Assembly (NCBI GenBank): GCA_043228905.1
Contig: JBHGNT010000005.1
Coordinates: 7,192,001-7,256,000, forward strand
DNA length: 64,000 nucleotides
Source of the DNA: Azolla caroliniana
Taxonomy: Eukaryota; Polypodiophyta
Direction of reading: 5' to 3'
Made by a program: the position numbers and the translations under genes. The notes under the pieces are model-generated. The model was given only the letters and a program-made list of their open reading frames with translations, was not told the origin of the DNA and searched no databases. The first letter of the stretch is position 1, and each line of letters starts with the position of its first letter. Below are positions 50,207 through 60,380 of the stretch, in pieces.

Positions 50207-51065
50207 AATCACCAACAGAAGCAGAACGTCCAATTAGCTGACGCTGCCTCCCTCTCTGAGCTCCCGGAAAACTAATGCGCGGGGTGCCGCAGGGAGAGCC
50301 GCCCCCGCACGTCCACGTCTCCACGTCTCCACGTCCTCAACTTCTCCCGTTTCTCCCACGATCGAGCCGCCCCCGCACGTCCACGCCTCCACTTCATCAA
50401 CTTCGCCCGTTTGTACCACAATCGCCCGCCTCCAGCACACGACCCAAGAAGTTCTCCTTGACTCCGGCAGCAACATCTCTTCCATCAGCGCAGATTTAGT
50501 CACCCAATTACAACTTCCCACGAGCCACGCACCGCCCATTAAAATCCTCTTCGGCGACCAACAACGGGTGTACCACTCACATACGCAAGTCAGGTGCATG
50601 CTCACCATTAGTTCTGCCCAGATCCACCATCGTTTCTACGTCCTCCCGCGCCAGTTGTTCCCAATCTCCTTGGGATGTGATTGGTTCCTCCATAGTCGAG
50701 CCTGTCTTGATTTCTCCGCACAACAGCTCATCCTCCCAAATCACATTCCGATCGCGCTCTTCACTACTCCGCAGGATACCACCCACATCAGCAACACACA
50801 GTACCTGATATCACCGGCGGAGCGCATCAACGACATCATACGGCTCCTCGCCACCTTTCCCTCGTTGTCTACACCACCTGTAAAACCTCCCTCGGTCCAT
50901 TTTCCGATTCACCACACGATTCCTACAGGCAACTTATGTCAGGCCATCAAATCACCTCAAGTGGCTCAAGGCCTCTTACATCCGATACAAGTTCAAGCTC
51001 CATTTGAAATCGTCGGATGGGACATTATGGGCCCCTTTCCCGAGTCACAAGGAGGGAAGATGTGA
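50207..51065 (+). pseudogene. Protease and truncated integrase of the same element, RT deleted
   Basis: In the +1 frame relative to gag, an open stretch passes a duplicated Pro/Ser/Thr-rich linker (50285-50415). It then encodes the aspartic protease core VLLDSGSNISSISADLV (DSG at about 50460) and FPISLGCDWF. After the usual start of the RT region (FPIHHTIPTG) the frame jumps directly to an integrase-like segment, LCQAIKSPQVAQGLLHPIQV then PFEIVGWDIMGPFPES, and stops at 51063-51065. The whole RT and RNase H region has been removed by a clean in-frame deletion. It depends on other elements for replication. Confidence 0.75.
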
Positions 51066-51071
51066 AATGCT

Positions 51072-51318
51072 CAAGATGTGAAATGCTCTCAAGAATAGCC
51101 CCCTTTCATTATGTCTCAAGTTACATTTTATAGACTCTCTCTTAGCGTGGAGGGTGTTCTCCCGCTCCAATTAGCTCTACTAATTATGGGGCTTGGTGGG
51201 GGCCTAGTTTGGGTGTGGTGCATGAGACTTGGTAGGGGCCTAATTTGGGTGTGGTCTATGTGTGGTGCATGGGGCTTGGTAGGAGCCTAATCTAGGTGTG
51301 GTCCATGTGACCACCACA
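51072..51318 (-). repeat. Right terminal repeat, inverted copy
   Basis: The reverse complement of 49023-49269 with only two mismatches found by eye (near 51284 and 51165). Its TATA box therefore points left, into the element, giving two convergent promoters. Just inside it, at 51061-51076, is a 16-bp direct copy (TGTGAAATGCTCAAGA) of the repeat's inner edge. Confidence 0.9.
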
Positions 51319-51639
51319 GTATGGTTCCTATTGCAACAATAGAAAATATGAGTATCACGAGTGTACAGAAACATTCTTAATTTGCAGTTGTATAAGTTGG
51401 TTAGAAAAGTAACTTTATTGTCAAATTTTGCTCAATAGACATTATCCTAGGCCTACTTGCCAATTTAAAAACCATGTCATCTTGCTCATGGATGCTAATC
51501 ATTAGGATTTAGTGTTTTGGGAAACTAGATGGACATATTAGAGGATGCCAATTCACTTCCTATCTTCTAAAATATTGGGTGGATGCATTCCAATGCATAA
51601 AATGGAGAGGAAGACATTCCAAATCAAGGAATTATTCGT

Positions 51640-53100
51640 TCCAACAATACCACAACCTATTTGACCCTAAGCATGTTACTATTGTTAAAGAAGAGATCGA
51701 CAAACTACTATATATCTGCTTCATTTGACCCTTAAGGAAGCCCGATAGTTGTTGTGCCCAAGAAGGACATGATGAATCCGAATCTCTACTAACAGTAGCA
51801 ATCTCAACACAACCATCATTTGTGATATGTTTCCCTTATTGCTCACCAATAAGCATCGTTGACACAATCATCAAACATGAATATGTATACTTTCTTGGAT
51901 GGAATCAACGACTACAATCATATCCCATTGGTGCCAACATGTCAAGATAACAAGTTAAAACCACACACTTCTTGGGGTGTGTGTGTGTGTATGTTAAAGC
52001 CCACCACTCACTTGGTGAATGGGATATGCCTTTGCATTGAAGTGGATACCATGAACACTTTAGATATCCAAGTCACTCCCCCATCATTACTAGATTGTTC
52101 TTTAACTTCTATGTAGGTTTGCAAGTATTTTCATAAGAAAGTGGTCATTGACCAACATGCGACCCTTGTAGAGGAAATAGTAGCATGCACTAAGAACCAA
52201 CTCAGTGCAATAGAGAAACACCTCTAAATAGTCTTCATCAAAGACAATGCCTTCTCCACGCCATGACCGAACAAGCGATTGATACAGAGTAGTGCAACAT
52301 CAAAGCATACTCAAACCCACAACCAACACTTCACAACTCCCCACGCATTAACTCGTGGTCATTGTTGATTTCATGATGATACTCAAGGGAAGACACAATA
52401 CACAGATCATGGCATTTCAAAAGGACCACAATGACATGCTACAAGGGTCAACATATTCATCCAACGGAAAAGCTCAAAGCAACAAATATCACCACCGCCA
52501 ATACAAATGTCCTACCTACAAATTGCAACCCATCAAGCCTCAACCACATCAAGCCTCAACGCATGAATTAGGTGATGCATCAGGCACAACGTAGTTGGAC
52601 CAATACATCTTTGATCTTTACCTTATACACACGAACCATTAAAACTAAAAGTTCACGAACAAAGTGGTCTACCTCTTTGACGTCGATAAAGTAACAAAAA
52701 ATCAATCCAAATATTGAAGTGGGTATATCAAGCTTTTTATTCACTACCATATCCAAACTCAAAAGCTCCTCGAATATTTTTATGAGGCCTATAGAGAGGG
52801 AACTAGTGAGCTACAATTTAAGGCTCATTCTACCAAACCACTCCCCATCAACCAAACGAGCCCAACAAAACCAAATATACCCATCAATGGTATTGCTCTT
52901 GAGGATGCACCTAAATGTGCAATGAAATAGCTCCCCCACCCCAATTTATAATCTCAAATTTGGGGAACATCGACAACACAATAACCCAAAATTGTTTTGT
53001 TTTTTGGGGTCATTCATGACTAAGTCGTCGTTGCATGAGCTAGGTAGGTGTTAGTCATCATTATAAGTTTTTGTTCTTGAACCCGATGTATAAAGACTGT
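51640..53100 (+). mobile_element. Decayed Ty3/gypsy pol remnant
   Basis: Broken plus-strand frames show DPKHVTIVKEEIDKLLYICF and SPIVVVPKKD, then YTFLDGINDYNHIPLV. These correspond in order to the gypsy reverse transcriptase N-terminus (xxxVxxEIxKLLxxGFI ... VVVPKKDG) and the FxxxDxxSGYxQI block. Many stops and frameshifts follow through about 53.1 kb. It is unrelated in age to the adjacent intact gag-pro element, and no LTRs were recognised. Confidence 0.55.
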
Positions 53101-53776
53101 GTAATTGGGTCACTTTTGTAACTAGTTCATGTACTATATGTAAATTAGTGATATAGGACAAGCAACATTTTTGACATTTCAATAGCCTTCCCTTAGGAAA
53201 AATAAATATACTTTGGTGTAAGCTCAATAAGAGCCAAACAAAGTTAAGAATGCAAAGAATTGACGATGACGCAAACACAATCTCTCCTCCTCTACTCAAA
53301 TAAACCAAGTGCTTCTCGATACTTGACTACAATAGACTTTCACGACGGACACCGTTCACTATATTCGAGGATAAAATTGTATATAAATTTGAGTTACATG
53401 TTGATCTTCATTGTGATTTTCTCCCCTATTGTTGATAAAAGGACACAATTATATCAATTGTATGTAAAAACCATTGCTACAACTTCTTACCCTTCTCTAC
53501 CTATGTAGGTAGAGGGATATTTTGAAAAGTTATTAGAAACCTAAAATATGCATACATGGATATGATACCCACATGCTCCAATGCCAAAAATTCCATATGA
53601 GAATCCCTACCATCAAACACGAAAGTGTTACACAAATTCCAATTGTGCTACACTCCCCCATATCATAAAAATTGGAAAAAGATCTCAAGCTCATCATTTG
53701 GATAATTTTGAACATATTGAGCAAAAACCCATTGTTGAGGTATAAAATAAAAACGAGATAACACTTGCCAAATCTC

Positions 53777-53811
53777 TAATATTTTTATTTTTATTTTTAT
53801 TTTTATTTTCC
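53777..53811 (+). repeat. (ATTTTT)n microsatellite
   Basis: Five to six tandem TTTTTA hexanucleotide units followed by CCAAAAAAGAA. Simple repeat with no further signal. Confidence 0.9.
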
Positions 53812-54619
53812 AAAAAAGAATATACTCCATTAGTTAAAATATACATGAACACGATCCCTTTCTCAGGTAGGCCGTGCCAAGATTATCCTAGCCTACATAC
53901 GAGAGATCTCACTTATTTATCTTACACTTTTACATATGACTCAAGCCATCCTTACAGATACATCACCTACCTTCACTATCCCACTTGCCATGTCTTTCAC
54001 GCCCCTCGTTCAACTAATGGGAGGGGGAAACAACCATCTGGGTACATCATACTTCCATAGTATATCCATTCCATTTGCTGCGGCCATCGGTGTCGTACAC
54101 CATCTTTTTCGAAAATTCAGCCTCATTAGGTCTGCAGCATCATTAGTACCATTAATCCGCTCATATTGAGCTATAGAGCATTTAATGAACCTGCATGTCT
54201 TGTATTCCAATGGAATGGTACAAAAGAAACATGTACCAGCCTAATGGGAGTCCACCAATCATATATGAATACATTTGCATGAAATGGCAAATGGGAATGC
54301 TTACCATGTTGCAATATTTGCCACCACCTTGCATTTGACTTAATTATATTCCATACCTTTTTTGCTTTAGGTGATAGCCAATGCAAGTATACAATCACTA
54401 AATTGTAATAATTGTGTATCATCCGTTAACCACCAATCCACCCAAAGTGAACCATTTGCTTTTATTGGCAAAGATCGGGGCAACAATGGTATATCTTGTA
54501 ATTTATCCCAAATAAATTCATAAATTGAGAAATACATAACCATTGTTTAGCATCTTCAATTTTGAAGCAACCTTTGAGATTCTGTAACAACCATATCCGT
54601 CACTTCTAAACTCCCAATC

Positions 54620-54622
<3 letters not shown>

Positions 54623-54687
<65 letters not shown>
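54623..54687 (+). repeat. Compound (CA)n(CT)n microsatellite
   Basis: About 18 CA units followed by about 14 CT units. A second pure CT run is at about 54829-54856. Apparent open frames across it are repeat artefacts. Confidence 0.95.
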
Positions 54688-54692
<5 letters not shown>

Positions 54693-54822
54693 CATACCTT
54701 AGCTTGAAGGTGATTTTCATCCACTTGCTATTTTTTTCTCTAGAAAACACGTTGCATTTCCTATTCTATGGGCCTTTCTTCGCCACAACTAAAATTTTGG
54801 AGTTTTTCTATCACCTATCAAT

Positions 54823-54859
<37 letters not shown>

Positions 54860-57325
54860 CACACATAGACACCTATAAAACACATGCATCTATGTACGTT
54901 TGTTGCATGAGAACCACCTATTTAATGCTCAATATCTTCAAATTATCTTCCTTTTCTCTTATATCATCAAGGGCACCTATGTTCACATTGGTTGAGTAAG
55001 GCCCCACACTAGGCAATTATGTCTAATGCCAAAGATGCCACCACTTTACAATTGCCAACACCCTAATAATGCCAACCTTATCATTGCTATTGGCTCTCAT
55101 TGGGTTGTCATTTCCATGGGCCTTGTTGTTTCTAAGGATGTTATTATCACAAAGCCACTATCATTATCATCGTGCCACTAATGAAGTTGTTGTTGCCATT
55201 GGGATGTTGCATGGCCTCCCAAGCAATGTTCATATCCTCCAATAGATAGATTTTGGGCATTTTCAACCATCTAGATGTGTTGCACTTGGAAGATATTTGG
55301 TGAAAAACCAATCACAAAAAGTTTGATTAATTACTTAATCCCTTAAACAAACTTTATTCAATTGTCTACAACTCAAGGACATCCCATTTCAAACTCACAT
55401 TCTTTATGTTGAGTTCTTCTAAGCACTTTAGTGGCCACTAGAAGCAAAGGCTACTCTTAACTTCTAAACTTCCAAAGTACACATCAAGCTTCCCCAAAAT
55501 CCTAAAAATATTCTGATACAAGTTTTGAAATGCCATGCGGAAATTGAAACCAAGAAGCATATGGGAACTTAAGTATTTTTGTCATCTAGCCAAGTTTCGT
55601 CTTATCATTGAAAATTATTGCGGTCCTAATCAACAATTGAGCATCTTAATTTTGTGAGGTTCAAGCTCAAGCTTTTTAAAGCAAACCATTCTAGTTTGCA
55701 AATGAAGAAGAGTGATTAAGCTTGGATTTAATATCGTGGAAAGGCATCCTTTTGTGGCATCTATACTTTTGTATCTATGCTTAATCAGGAGTCATTGAAT
55801 ATGCTAAAGTTTCACACCAGCAAAGAGAACGTTTCAATCTAAAACCTCCCACCAAAGATCTTCAATAAACCTAGACTAAATGAGTTCATGTTCTTTAAGT
55901 GTTGGCTTAGACATTAACTTTGGACATTAGACAATTTTCAAGCTTCATTGGGGCATGGATGAGGCTAACTTAAAATGGAGCACTCATACCAATATCGTGA
56001 CTTTTTCATGCAACGACGACTAAGGGATACACTCAACTTTCTCTTCGAGATGTGTGTAAGAGAGAGTGTACTCTCTTAAGGCTATAAAGATAGGACAAAG
56101 GCAAGTGGAAAGTTGATAAAGCCTACAAAGTTAGAACAAATTCAAATGGAAACCAATCGATTTTCGAGATTGCAAGGCCTCCCTTAAAAATGGGTCTACA
56201 ATTTGAAGATTCTGTGAAATAAAAAGCTCATCTCCTAGGAAAGGTTTTTAAGAACAAGTTGACATCGAAATTATATTTCCTCCCATTATCAAAATATCCA
56301 TTCTTTTGTGTCTCCTTGCACTAGTTGCCATGCATGTCATGCAAGTGTACAAATGGATTTAAAAAAGCTGTTTCTGATCTCCATGAAGAAAATTGAATGA
56401 GCATTAGGGCAACTCTTTTCCTTGCATACAGCCTATGCACGTACCTTATTCATATTCATATCACTGTACAATATATTTAACTCAAGCATGGGCGTATCCC
56501 ATCCCATTGATTTCTGTTAAGTATGCCGTCATAAAGACTTCCTAGCAAATATTCTTCATTGAGTTGTAATGTGAGTTACTAGATATTATTCTGCAATTGC
56601 ACATTGTGGAAGATTTACAAATGAATACATTGTTCGAGTAGCATGTTTAATTGCACTTAGATTAGAACTATCATTGCATAAAGTTAGAAATCAGTGTTGT
56701 TATTGAGTTTGAAAAGGGAGAACACCATCTCATATTTATATCATCACATAAATTTAGCAATTGTTGTTGTTGAGTTTGAAAAGGGAGAACGCAATCTCGT
56801 ATCACTCCATAAAAACATGCGAGGACATACATTCTGATTTACCAATGTAACTTTCCTACAAAATTAAGATCATATGATGCTTACAATAACCATCCATTCT
56901 GCAAAATGATTTGAAATGTGCTTGACCCACAATGTAGCTAAACAAATTTTTACTGCTGTACGCATTACTCAAATCTGGTTACAAGACAAGCACCCATAGT
57001 TGGGGTTCTGGGTTTATCCGTCTGGTTTTACTGGCTACTGGATCATTACTACTCTTACATGCCAATTTTCGGCTGAAAACCCTCGCCTTGTTGAACAATT
57101 GCATGAGGCAATAATAAAGTTTCTATAATAATAAAAAGAGACTGATCCCTGGAAAATATGCACAGCAAGACTCAGGGAAACTGATATATGAAGTACGCAA
57201 AAAACAGTGACTGATGAAAGAGTTCCTTTCAATGTCTATGCCATAGCCTGTCTCATTATCAAATCCAGAGGTGAACCTTCAGGAGCAGCGAAATGCTGTC
57301 TAATTTACTTTATCCATTCAATGTA
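54860..57325. other. Gene-poor region downstream of the J-protein gene
   Basis: No recognisable gene. A 67-bp direct duplication is present around 56670-56810 (shared TTGAGTTTGAAAAGGGAGAA). The last few hundred bases probably include the J-protein 3' UTR. Confidence 0.5.
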
Positions 57326-58903
57326 TCAAATGGCACCAACCCGTGATGAAAGAACATAGTGAACATTACTACAGTTGCTTTCGATATGTCCATTTGAAGG
57401 CATCTTGGAATCGGACGATTCCATTCTGACCACATTTGATTCTTTTCGAGCCCCAATGGAATGATTAAAGATTGCTGGACACGAATCCAAATCCTCACAG
57501 ATGTTTATATTGCTCGATAGGTCTTGCATTTTTTGTTCGAATATACTCTCATGTAGATTCTTCCTCACAAATCTATTGTTGAAGGATGTTCGTGCTTCTT
57601 TAGCTTCTTTGATAATTTCTTCACCCAGTCTTTTCTTCAGTGCCCTATCTGGGTGATGGTGGCTACTGACATCTCCCTCTTCTTCCATCATCTGCTTTGC
57701 TTTGATGATCAACGGATACGAATCCACATCTTCATTGGTGGTTGAATTACTTGCTAAGACTGGCATTCTATGCTCAAAGGTACTTGGATGTAGGTTCACT
57801 CTTGCAAATTTATTGCCAAAAGATCTTCCTTCATTAACTTCTTTTATAATCTCCTCACCCTGCCTTTTCTTCAGTGCCCTCTCTGGGTGATTGCTTCTAT
57901 TACTATCTTTCTCTTCTTCTACTATCTGCTTTGCTAGAGTTTCGCGGGCTTCTTTCTGAGCCTTAATCCTCTCTCTTTTCACCATCTCATATGTCTCTTG
58001 TACAATTTCTGCAGTTGCTTTTGCTACTGCCTTGTACTTAGCCAGACGGTCGGCAGAGTGATTTCCCCATAGAAATCTAAAACCTGAAGGAAAAAATGTC
58101 TTCCTTTGGTGACTATTTACTTGAGACAAATTAACTTTGAATGTTGCTGCACTGGCTTGGCCCCAACCAAAGCTACTACCATATTTCGCCGCCAATTGCT
58201 CCTCTGAAGAAACTGTTTTGCCACAACCTGGGCATGAGATCTTGACATCAGAGTTAAGCTCACTGTTAAGATTACACTCAATCTCCATCTTGCAAAATGG
58301 GCAAGAGTTCCTGGACACTTCTCTTTCTTTAAATTTCATAGAATGGTAGGATGGAGTGAAATGATAAAAACCTCTCATTGGATTACTTGCTGGAGACCAA
58401 GACTTTGAAGCCATCCTTTTTGCATCATGATCAGCTTTTCTTTCTTTATCCGAAAGCACATGCCATGCCTCTGAGACAAGTTTGAATGCACCCTCTGCCC
58501 CCATGGCTTTATTCTTATCCGGGTGCAAAATAAGTGCAAGCTTTCTGTATTGTTTCCTAATCATAGCTTGATCTGCATCAGCATCTATCTGAAGGATTTC
58601 ATACCAATTTGCTTTCACTCCATCCACCTTCTTCTGTTGAGCTACAATATAAACATCTAGAACTGCTAAGAACTGAGGGATCCCTTCAAGCTCTGGACAT
58701 AGGCACTGAGCTTTCAATGCTGAGCATTTTGCTCCCACAAGGTCATGTTGAAGAAACTTCTGCTCGGCTATGGCCCTTGAGCGTTGAGCCTCATCTTTGT
58801 TGTTGCACTGCATAGAGCTTTCTTGACCATTTCTTAGAGACCAAGTTCTCTGTAGAAATTCACCATATCCATCTTTCATGTTGAAAGAACCCATCACATC
58901 CAT
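57326..58903 (-). CDS. Plant J-domain (DnaJ-like) co-chaperone with internal duplication
   Basis: A single 525-residue open frame. A family-typical N-terminal helical segment (CNNKDEAQRSRAIAEQKFLQ) precedes a J domain at about residues 99-162 with the essential HPD at 127-129. A CPFC ... CPGC pair (Cys201, 204, 224, 227) may bind zinc. It stimulates Hsp70 ATPase. The C-terminal half is Lys/Glu-rich and charged, with two ~74-residue tandem copies (324-397 and 402-476, both containing ALKKR(Q/L)GEEIIKE). The plant-specific DUF3444 domain found in longer relatives is absent. Met31 (58813) matches the usual family start; residues 1-30 derive from an upstream repeat, so the true start may be 58813. 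A 5'-UTR intron is likely. The Hsp70 partner and location are not evident. Confidence 0.88.
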   Translation of the reverse strand: MDVMGSFNMKDGYGEFLQRTWSLRNGQESSMQCNNKDEAQRSRAIAEQKFLQHDLVGAKCSALKAQCLCPELEGIPQFLAVLDVYIVAQQKKVDGVKANWYEILQIDADADQAMIRKQYRKLALILHPDKNKAMGAEGAFKLVSEAWHVLSDKERKADHDAKRMASKSWSPASNPMRGFYHFTPSYHSMKFKEREVSRNSCPFCKMEIECNLNSELNSDVKISCPGCGKTVSSEEQLAAKYGSSFGWGQASAATFKVNLSQVNSHQRKTFFPSGFRFLWGNHSADRLAKYKAVAKATAEIVQETYEMVKRERIKAQKEARETLAKQIVEEEKDSNRSNHPERALKKRQGEEIIKEVNEGRSFGNKFARVNLHPSTFEHRMPVLASNSTTNEDVDSYPLIIKAKQMMEEEGDVSSHHHPDRALKKRLGEEIIKEAKEARTSFNNRFVRKNLHESIFEQKMQDLSSNINICEDLDSCPAIFNHSIGARKESNVVRMESSDSKMPSNGHIESNCSNVHYVLSSRVGAI

Positions 58904-59470
58904 CTTTCATGTGAAAAAAAGCTTGTTAATGTGGTAATTATTAAAATTAGGCTCACTTGACCATTTTAGCCCATGAAGATATTCAACATATCCATATTTC
59001 GTGTGCAAAGAAGAATGCCTAAGCCACCATCTCCGAATTTCATGTGGACAGAAGCATGCTTAACCCACCACATCCATCTTTCACGTGGAAATAAGATTGG
59101 CTTTCTGATGCTATTAAAAAACTATCTTGATTTTTTCCAAGGTTAGAGGTCTTTATAATGATTCACCATATCCATCTTTCATGTGAAAAGAAACCTCTCA
59201 AGCTACCATATCTACATATGATGAGGAAAGAAACACCTCAAGTTCATATCCATCTTTCCAGTGGAAAGATGCATGTTAATCTGATATTTAGAAGGCTTCC
59301 TTCACCATTTCTCAGAGACTCGGGTCTGTGTAGTGATTCATCATATTGATCTTTCATGTGGAAAGAAGCATCTAAAGCCAGTATTCTGGACACCTTTCAT
59401 GTGGAAAGAAGCATCTTAAGCCAATATTATGAACATCTTTCAAGTGGAAAGAACCATGTTGCTTTGCATC
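58866..59470 (-). repeat. About 11 diverged ~30-35-bp repeats at and upstream of the J-protein start
   Basis: Plus-strand core CCATCTTTCATGTGGAAAGA followed by AGCAT-like sequence recurs at about 58871, 58900, 58992, 59034, 59071, 59172, 59215, 59249, 59348, 59392 and 59435. Larger units also include ACCATTTCT(T/C)AGAGAC-type sequence (58827, 59315). On the gene strand most copies read ...CATGAAAGATGG, giving a potential acceptor AG and an ATG in good context. The first copies are inside the annotated coding frame. Confidence 0.8.
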
Positions 59471-60110
59471 GGTGAGGTATTTCAAAATCTATCTTGATCT
59501 TCTGCCTATATTAAGCAAAGAAATGAAAAATAGATAAACACAAGGGCATGCACCTGTGAGAGAAACGGACAGTTTGTCAGGACAAAAGAGAGGAATCCGG
59601 CTGTCACAGAAGAAGATAAATTCTTAATCGATTCGATTCAGAAGAACCCTAACTCCCTGCTTTTTGTCTGCTACTGCGATGAACAGAAACCTTAAATCTC
59701 CAGGGAGAGAGGGGGCAGGGATATTCAACTTTTTTCACAGAAAGTTTCTAATCCCGAGGAATTCAGGGTGAAAAAAAATCCAAAATTTTCCACAGAAGGA
59801 GACGAATACTGAAACGAAACCCTAATTCTCTGAGAATTTTTTTTGTTGTGATGCTGCGATGACTAGAAGACCTAATTATTCGCCAGAGAGAACGAGAAGA
59901 AGAATCCACAGCCTAACAGAGGAGGAAGAAGAAGGGGAAGAGTATTGATTGACCCGCGATAATTGCTTCCACAGGGGTCTCGTAATCACTGAATTCACAG
60001 CAGGAAACCCTAATCTTGCATTTGGTCTGCTCTTGAAGCAGAAAACAGAAGAAACAGGGGAAAGGAGGAAGGCAAGGAATTGGAGGTATTTTATTTACTG
60101 GATTTATATA
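59471..60110 (-). promoter_or_regulatory. Probable 5' UTR exon and leader intron of the J-protein gene
   Basis: On the minus strand a pyrimidine-rich, exon-like leader (about 60095 to 59556) contains TTAGGGTTTC-type motifs and ends in CTCTCACAG|GTGCATG, a good donor near 59555. An acceptor close to the ATG would give an intron of about 650 nt that contains the repeat array. The exact acceptor cannot be chosen by eye. Confidence 0.45.
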
Positions 60111-60119
60111 TTTCTTTTA

Positions 60120-60380
60120 TTTTCCTATTTTATATGTTTAGAAATCCCCTGTTTTTTCTGTGAAGCTCTCCATGGACACGTGGCAAAGCAGAGGGGGAAA
60201 TATCAAGCCTTTTCTTCCTTTTTTTGGCCCTTCTCTTTCTGCACCTCACTATGGTTGACACGTGGCTTGCCACGTCATTGCTACGCGGACAAAAAAGCCC
60301 CTGCCACGTAGTTAGACCCCCCCAATGACATGTCAGCTCCACGTTCTCCATTACCACGTGGTATAGACACGTCATCCCTT
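60120..60380 (-). promoter_or_regulatory. Putative J-protein promoter with clustered ACGT (G-box/ABRE/UPRE-like) motifs
   Basis: Three CACGTG G-boxes lie at 60177-60182, 60259-60264 and 60355-60360. Other ACGT cores lie at 60271-60275 (GCCACGTCA), 60304-60309, 60339-60344 and 60369-60374 (ACACGTCA). ACGTGGC and GCCACGT at 60260-60275 form a perfect 7-2-7 palindrome. A minus-strand TATAAAAT at about 60128-60136 lies downstream in the gene direction. bZIP factors (ABA response; CCACGTCA-type in ER stress) bind such motifs. Confidence 0.55.

Larger units (their letters stand above)
49023..51318 (+). mobile_element. Non-autonomous Ty3/gypsy-derived gag-pro element with inverted terminal repeats
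   Basis: The 2296-bp unit starts TGTGGTGGTC and ends GACCACCACA. It is bounded by 247-bp terminal repeats in inverted orientation (49023-49269 and 51072-51318; two mismatches seen). GTAT occurs directly outside each end (49019-49022 and 51319-51322), consistent with a short target duplication. It encodes gag, an aspartic protease and the beginning of an integrase; reverse transcriptase and RNase H are absent. TG/CA termini and a short duplication are LTR-element traits, but LTRs should be direct repeats. GC content is well above the flanks. Confidence 0.85.

Noticed and set aside
53845-54422. Possible protein remnant around 54.0-54.4 kb, minus strand
   Set aside because: Some Trp-rich fragments suggest an old element, but no motif could be matched with confidence.
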